From Staphylotrichum longicolle (Eukaryota; Ascomycota; Sordariomycetes; Sordariales; Chaetomiaceae), in NCBI GenBank assembly GCA_019096155.1, contig JAHCVI010000002.1, positions 992,001 to 1,056,000 of the forward strand: a DNA stretch of 64,000 nt, given 5' to 3'. The notes beneath the pieces are model-generated. The model was given only the letters and a program-made list of their open reading frames with translations, did no database searches and had not been told where the DNA came from. The translations under genes were made by a program, and so were the position numbers. Below, piece by piece: positions 58,696-64,000 of this stretch. Numbering within the stretch: position 1 is the stretch's first letter; the number at the start of each line of letters is the position of its first letter.

Positions 58696-61025
58696 ATGGA
58701 TGCCAAGGTACGCTCTGGGTTTTGTCTCTTTCTCTCTCTCTCTCCAGCACCCACAGGTCGCTCGACCACGCGCATCATGCACATGCTCCCCAAGTTGAAA
58801 TTTCTGGAGATTGTCTCACTCGTTCTGGTGAAGCTAACCTGTACCCGCACACAGCCACAGCGCCCATTCCGCGCCGGAACGGTCGTTTCTGGCAACGAAA
58901 ACATCCTCCCCACAAAACAGTCCATTCACCAGCGACACAAGTCCACCAGCAACCTCAAGGCCATGACCGCCACCGGTGCGCTCAATGCACCTCCAAAGCG
59001 GACCGCTTTTGGCGACGTGAGCAACACTGCTAGAACTCGTGTTAGCGATCCCATTGGCAAGCCCATCGGCAAACCCGTCGTGAAGGCTGTGGCCAAGGAC
59101 ACAATCAAGGTTCGAGCCAAGTCGGTCACCGCCACAGTCGGGGCTCGCGACAGCCGAGTTGAAGACAAGGAGAACAGACAAGGTGGGGCCAACGAGACGC
59201 GGCAGAGGACTAATGCACTCTCCAAGGTTGGTGGGAATGCATCCAAGTTGCCCCCCAACGCTCGTCTGCAGGGTGCCAACCCAGCGCCACGCGACAGTAT
59301 CCTCAACCAACCCCACAACGGCACATCTCTAGCCCAACCTCCGATGCGGAATGGCGTCTCCAAGAAACTCCCAGCCATCTATCACGACCATCAAGATCAG
59401 AGGGTCCATGCCCATGCCGAAACACGGTCTCCAGTTGATGACCTGGCTGTCTTGGCAAGCAAGCCGATTAAGAATCCGCGACACTACAAGAGTCAGCCAG
59501 CGTTGCGGGTCGAGTCACAGACCTTTCGTCACGCGCAGACCAAGTTTGTGACTCAGTCCGACCACCTCGTCGAGGCGGACGACGAGGGCGACATTGACGA
59601 CAACGTCACGGAGGCCGCTTACGAGGATGCCGTCGAGCAATTGCCGGAAGACGCCGAAGGTGCCGTCCGCGATGCTCTGGTTGAATTGGAGCAAGCGAGC
59701 TACAGGAGACACTACCAGACCGACTACGACGAGCCTATTCAGGCCAAGGCCTTGCTCGAGCCGCCTGTCACGTCTGAGCCGGAGGAGTACTGGGACGAAG
59801 AAGAGGAGCAAGAGCTCTATGACGAACAGGGCTACACCACAGCGCACTCGTACAGATCGCACGGTGATAACACCACGAGCGGGCCCACGACTCTGCTTGC
59901 GCCTCGTGTCACATCCGCGATCCAAGAGGAACTCGAGATGGCAAAGGAGCACGTCCTGCAGCACCAAACCGAAGAGGAGATCGAGGAAGAGGCGTGGGAC
60001 GTGAGCATGGTTGCCGAATACGGCGACGAGATTTTCGCCTACATGCGGGAGCTCGAGGTATGTTTCTCTTTGATTCTCGAGTTTTGATTGACGCGTTCAT
60101 GACGCTCTTCGCAATTTCCGTTGCTAACCCCCGGGCAGAATCAAATGCTTCCGAGCCCCCACTACATGGACGACCAGACCGAGATCCAGTGGTCGATGCG
60201 CTCCGTCCTCATGGACTGGCTGGTTCAGGTTCACCACCGCTTTTGTCTCCTCCCCGAGACCCTTTTCCTGACGGTCAACTACATTGACCGCTTTCTTTCG
60301 GTCAAGGTCGTGTCGCTCGGAAAGCTCCAGCTCGTTGGCGCCACCGCTCTCTTTGTGGCAGCCAAGTACGAAGAGATCAACTGTCCGTCGGTTCAGGAGA
60401 TCGTCTACATGGTGGATTCAGGCTACAGCGTGGATGAGATTCTCAAGGCTGAGCGGTTCATGCTGAGCATGCTGCACTTCGAGCTGGGATGGCCCGGCCC
60501 CATGAGCTTCCTCCGCCGCATCAGCAAGGCGGACGACTACGACCTGGAGACGCGGACCCTGGCCAAGTATTTTCTGGAGATTACCATCATGGACGAGCGC
60601 TTCGTGAGCAGCACTCCGAGCTTCTTGGCGGCTGGCGCGCACTGCATCTCGAGGCTGTTCCTGGGCAAGGGCGACTGGGTAAGCCAGCCGTTCTTTCAAT
60701 CTGGGGTGGAGTATGCTGACGGTTTTGCTAGACTCCTGCCCATGTTCATTATTCTGGGTACACGCTGTGCCAGCTGAAGCCGCTCATCAAGATGCTTTTC
60801 GAATGCTGCCAGAATCCGCGGCAGCACCACGGCGCCGTGTATGAGAAGTACGCGACGCCCAAGTACAAGCAATCCTCGACGTACGTCGAGAGCAAAATGG
60901 CGAGTGGCCTCACGCTGTCTCACCTTTACTCCGGCTCTGGTCGCCAAGACACCTCGTCCCTCCTCGTGGACGACCTGTCTGGACATTACCAGGCTTCCCG
61001 TAACCTCGTCTCCACCCAGGGCTAG
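58696..61025 (+). CDS. G2/mitotic B-type cyclin
   Basis: The protein has 682 residues from exons 58696-58707, 58855-60057, 60139-60678 and 60732-61025. It binds Cdk1 to drive entry into mitosis. Exon 1 is only four codons (MDAK). Intron 1 is 147 bp, a multiple of three with no in-frame stop. The N-terminal region has a destruction-box-like RTAFGDVSN at 53-61, with Phe in place of the usual Leu, and a KEN box at 109-111. The middle is acidic. The first cyclin fold begins near 405 with NQMLPSPHYMDDQTEIQWSM and the signature SVLMDWLVQVHHRF. CPSVQEIVYMVDSGYSVDEI and the second fold (GPMSFLRRISKADDYDLETR) follow. The C-terminus is ordinary for B cyclins. Introns 2 and 3 (81 and 53 bp) are phase 0. 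Confidence 0.95.
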
Positions 61026-62893
61026 ACGGGGCCCTCACAAAACGACATATTACGGCCTTTTCTTTCTAACCAGCCTTGTCTTCGATGTATGTATTTGCAC
61101 CAAGCATATCTCGGCCAGAGCGTGGCATCACAACCCGGTTCGACGATCATTTCTTCCTCTTATCTGGCGACCATGCCGTTGCGTATTTCATAATCTTCGA
61201 CGACGACGACTGGCGAAGCACCACAGCAGCAGGATTTTTCCCTATGATGTACTTGAGACCGCTCACCGCGGCCACGCAGGGGATGTCGGACTCGCTGTCG
61301 CTGTGGCTCACCGACAACTGTCTCGCACCGGATACTCCAGCCCACGTAGCCTCGGAGCCCGCCCGCTATGCATAGAAACATGCATGTAGGCGGCGCTAGC
61401 TGGCTGTTTTGGTTCTGGATATTCCAGATCTGGTGCTCCTGTTACACAACTCACAAACCCCGCCGACAACAATAACTGACGGCGAAGAGCAACGACGGCT
61501 TACGGGGCACATGACGAATTAATGAGACACGATATTTTCTTTTTTTTTTCCCCTCTTCTTTACGGTTTCCCTCGCCTCGGCTATCCACGTTGCTGGGTGA
61601 CGAGCTGACGGAAACGAATCTTTGTTTGCGCGAGCGCCGGGAAGCCAGGCTTTCTTGTGGGCAGGCGCTGGGACCGGGTACTCTTGCACTGGGAATAGTA
61701 ATGGGGCAGTCATGGCTGAATGACCGACACGGCATCCAGGTGTGACATGGCAGGCAGCACGGCGTCTTGGGCGAAACGGAGGTATGGGATGGGCGGCAGA
61801 CGTGCGGATGGTGCTTTATAGAAGGCTACATGTATACGTATTATTTCGCTTCAGGTCATGCTGGCGGCGGAATCTTTCCATTTGTTTTTCCTTGACAGGA
61901 GATGGGTGGGAAATAGGCATTGGGCATGTCGGGGCGGTCGGTCGACACTCTGACAGGAAGGTTATGCGCCATAGAGATGGTAGACGAAAAGGTTTCACCA
62001 CGGAGTCGCATTGGGGTGGGATCGTGAGATGTGTGGTTGCTGTGGCATCGCAATTGGTGCGCATCCGCCTCTGCTCTCATGAGACCGCCAGGAACAAGCT
62101 TTCCCTCTGTGGCTGGGACCCTGACTCTCCACTGCTTCTGCGGGGATCTGGCTGGCTCGGCAACGCTAGCCCCGTTCCAGCCAGACCCCATCCTCCCGCT
62201 CTTCACGGCGCAGGAATTACGTAAAGCCGACTCCGCACACTCGGGGCAGCACGGACCGTCGGAAACTCGGAGTGCGGGGATAGCCGACTGGGCTGGCGCC
62301 AGCTCCCAGTTTCTCGGCTAATGTGCCCCTGCACGCCCTGGTCGAGCCCTGCAGCCGCATGCCAGGCGCCTCCGCTGCAACCTCGGGACGTGCGAGATCG
62401 GATTGGCCCAGACCGCAATTGGGTGAGGCGACAACAAAAAAATATTCAATGTTTCGAAACACCGCGGTTTTCGGGCAGGGTCCTCTCACTCCAGCCCAGC
62501 CCCCATATCCACTATCCACTCTCTTGCCAGATCGCTTGTTCCGGCCTCGTCAGTTTCGACAGCCCAGTCGCTTCACGGCGTGTTTTTGAGGGGTAGCCAT
62601 TGGCAATTTGGCTTTGTGCAAGAAACGGCGGGATTCATTCTTTTCTTTCGCGCCAAGCACACCGCGTGATACTTGTGGTTTTTTTCCCTCACTGCGACCG
62701 CTCCTCCGCCGTTTCGCGCCCGCCCCCTTCCCTTCCCTCCCTCCCCCCCCCTCCCTCTCCACCGCACATTGAGTCACCCAAGGGTGCGCCGATCCTCGCA
62801 GACCCGCCGACTTTCTCTCTGACAACACTGTCGAACTGGTCTTGCGATCTCGTCTGTGATTCCGTGCGTCCCGTTGCAAATCCCGGCGGCACC
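61026..62893. other. 1.9 kb intergenic region, cyclin B to AGC1
   Basis: This holds the cyclin B 3' flank and the long AGC1 promoter and leader. No convincing coding frame was found. A 38-nt pure pyrimidine tract (62723-62760) lies 133 bp before the AGC1 start. Confidence 0.55.
62723..62760 (+). promoter_or_regulatory. Pyrimidine (C/T) tract upstream of AGC1
   Basis: An uninterrupted 38-nt run of C and T precedes the start codon by 133 bp. CT tracts just upstream of transcription starts are common in fungal housekeeping promoters, so this may mark the initiation region. Confidence 0.5.
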
Positions 62894-64000
62894 ATGTCGA
62901 AAGTCGCAACCGTCAAGGAGACCGTCAAGGAGACGCTCGTCGGCTCACACGAGCCCGAGCAGCTCTCGGCGCAGACCAAGGCGCGCTTCAATCGTTACGC
63001 GACCAAGGACGCCGAGACTGGCGAGCTGTACCTCGGCCCTGAACAGTTCATCGATGCGATTGCCCCGCCGCACGAAGACTACGTAAGTAACCCTGCGCGG
63101 CTGACCGCCCCCGGCTGGCGCGAGTCGCTGACATGCGGATGCGCAATTAGCACAAGATCAAGCGCGAGCAGTACTCGATCCTGTTCCACGTCGCCGACCG
63201 GACAAACAAGGGCAAGGTCACACTTGCCGACTGGGGCTATTTCGAGAACCTGCTCAGCAAGCCCGATGCCGAATATGAGATTGCGTTCCGCCTCTTCGAT
63301 GTCGACCGCCTCGGCACCGTAAAATATGAGGACTTCCGTCGGCTCTACGAGCTGAACAAGGGCCCCGAGAGCATCCCGTTCGACTGGAACTGCGAGTGGG
63401 CGAGCCTGTACATCGGCGGCAAGACAAAGAGGCACAACATGAACTACCAGCAGTTCTCGCAGATGCTCCGTGGTCTGCAGGGTGAGCGCGTGCGGCAGGC
63501 CTTCCAGCGGTTTGATGCCGACGGCGACGGGTTCATCGAGCCCGAGGAGTTTGCCAACATCATCCAGCAGACGGCCAGGCACAAGCTCTCGGACCACCTG
63601 CTCGAGAACCTGCACACTCTCTGCAACATCTCCCAGGGCAGCAAGGTGTCGTATGCCAACGTCCGGGCTTTCCTGAACATGATCAACGAGATGGACCTGG
63701 TCGAGCTCATCGTCAGGCGCGCCTGCTCCAAGAGCAAGGACGGCCGCATCACCCGGGCCGAGTTCCTCAACCAGGCTGCCAAGATTACCCGGTTCGCGCT
63801 CTTCACCCCGATGGAGGCCGACATCCTGTTCCACTTTGCCAGCCTCGACGAGCCCTCTGGCCGCTTGGGACTCAGGGACTTTACCAAGGTGCTCGATGCC
63901 GCGTGGCGCCGGCGCGACGAGGACGACGATAGCCGCGCGCATGCCGAGTCCAAGTCCAAGGGCCAGAACTTCCTCGCCGGCGCCTTCGAGTCGGCATACA
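62894..64000 (+). CDS. agc1: Mitochondrial aspartate/glutamate carrier Agc1, EF-hand half (3' end outside window)
   Basis: Exons are 62894-63082 and 63151 to past the window end. The 68 bp phase-0 intron has a CTGAC branch site. The window holds about 346 residues. Agc1 exchanges matrix aspartate for cytosolic glutamate across the inner mitochondrial membrane, feeding the malate-aspartate shuttle. The visible part is the calcium-binding-type N-terminal regulatory region: degenerate EF-hand loops (DRTNKGKVTLADW, DVDRLGTVKYEDF), one canonical loop DADGDGFIEPEEF near residue 215, and a weak one (SKSKDGRITRAEF). The carrier repeats must follow beyond the edge, so that half is inferred from family architecture. 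Because only one loop is canonical, calcium regulation may be weak, as is thought for yeast Agc1. Confidence 0.93.

Noticed and set aside
1..64000. CRISPR arrays, phage genes, operons, intact transposons, rRNA genes
   Set aside because: None was found. Intron-bearing genes, spacing and families are those of a fungal nuclear chromosome.

Overview
This 64 kb window is nuclear DNA of a filamentous ascomycete. The genes are GC-rich and spaced like a fungal genome. Most have one to three short introns (46-175 bp) with GT..AG ends and CTRAY-type branch sites close to the acceptor. The protein set (Ice2, Ten1, Pot1, UreD, the monooxygenase and the C-terminal zinc-cluster regulator) has a Sordariomycete character. 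Placement near Sordariales/Chaetomiaceae is my inference from remembered protein features, not from a search. I see no operon, CRISPR array, phage or intact transposon.

Left end (1-12.4 kb): one gene on the minus strand, cut by the window edge, encodes more than 4,000 residues of Ala/Glu/Pro/Val-rich, acidic, apparently disordered protein. It has lysine-rich blocks near its N-terminus and two isolated hydrophobic segments near residues 3,490-3,520 and 3,750-3,770. The codon bias keeps other frames open, including long antisense frames, and these are shadows. A gene-poor 3.1 kb follows.

15.6-25 kb: SNF7 (ESCRT-III, minus) is divergent from TEN1 (telomeric CST complex, plus). Next come a small conserved fungal protein of unknown function (minus), a 4 kb gene-poor stretch with a weak tRNA-like relic, and ICE2 (ER membrane protein, plus).

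26-38 kb: a frame-disrupted AT-hook protein, a 1,388-residue DHX57-like RNA helicase, importin alpha (minus), and the telomere protein POT1 (plus), divergent from importin alpha.

38-50 kb: the cohesin subunit SCC3 (minus), the urease accessory protein UreD (minus), RNA polymerase III subunit RPC4 (plus, divergent from ureD), an FAD monooxygenase (plus), and a monocarboxylate-type MFS transporter (minus, convergent with the monooxygenase).

52.8-64 kb: a nuclear regulator with an unusual C-terminal Zn(II)2Cys6 cluster (minus), a 3.8 kb divergent intergenic region, mitotic cyclin B (plus), and the EF-hand half of the mitochondrial aspartate/glutamate carrier (plus), cut by the right edge.

The window is mostly housekeeping. 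Several genes act at chromosomes (Ten1, Pot1, Scc3, cyclin B), but nothing shows that they form a functional cluster. The less ordinary items are the giant protein, the stop/start-overlapping upstream reading frames, the disrupted AT-hook gene, and the POT1 exon junction that cuts into conserved sequence. I did not find a convincing new multi-gene system.
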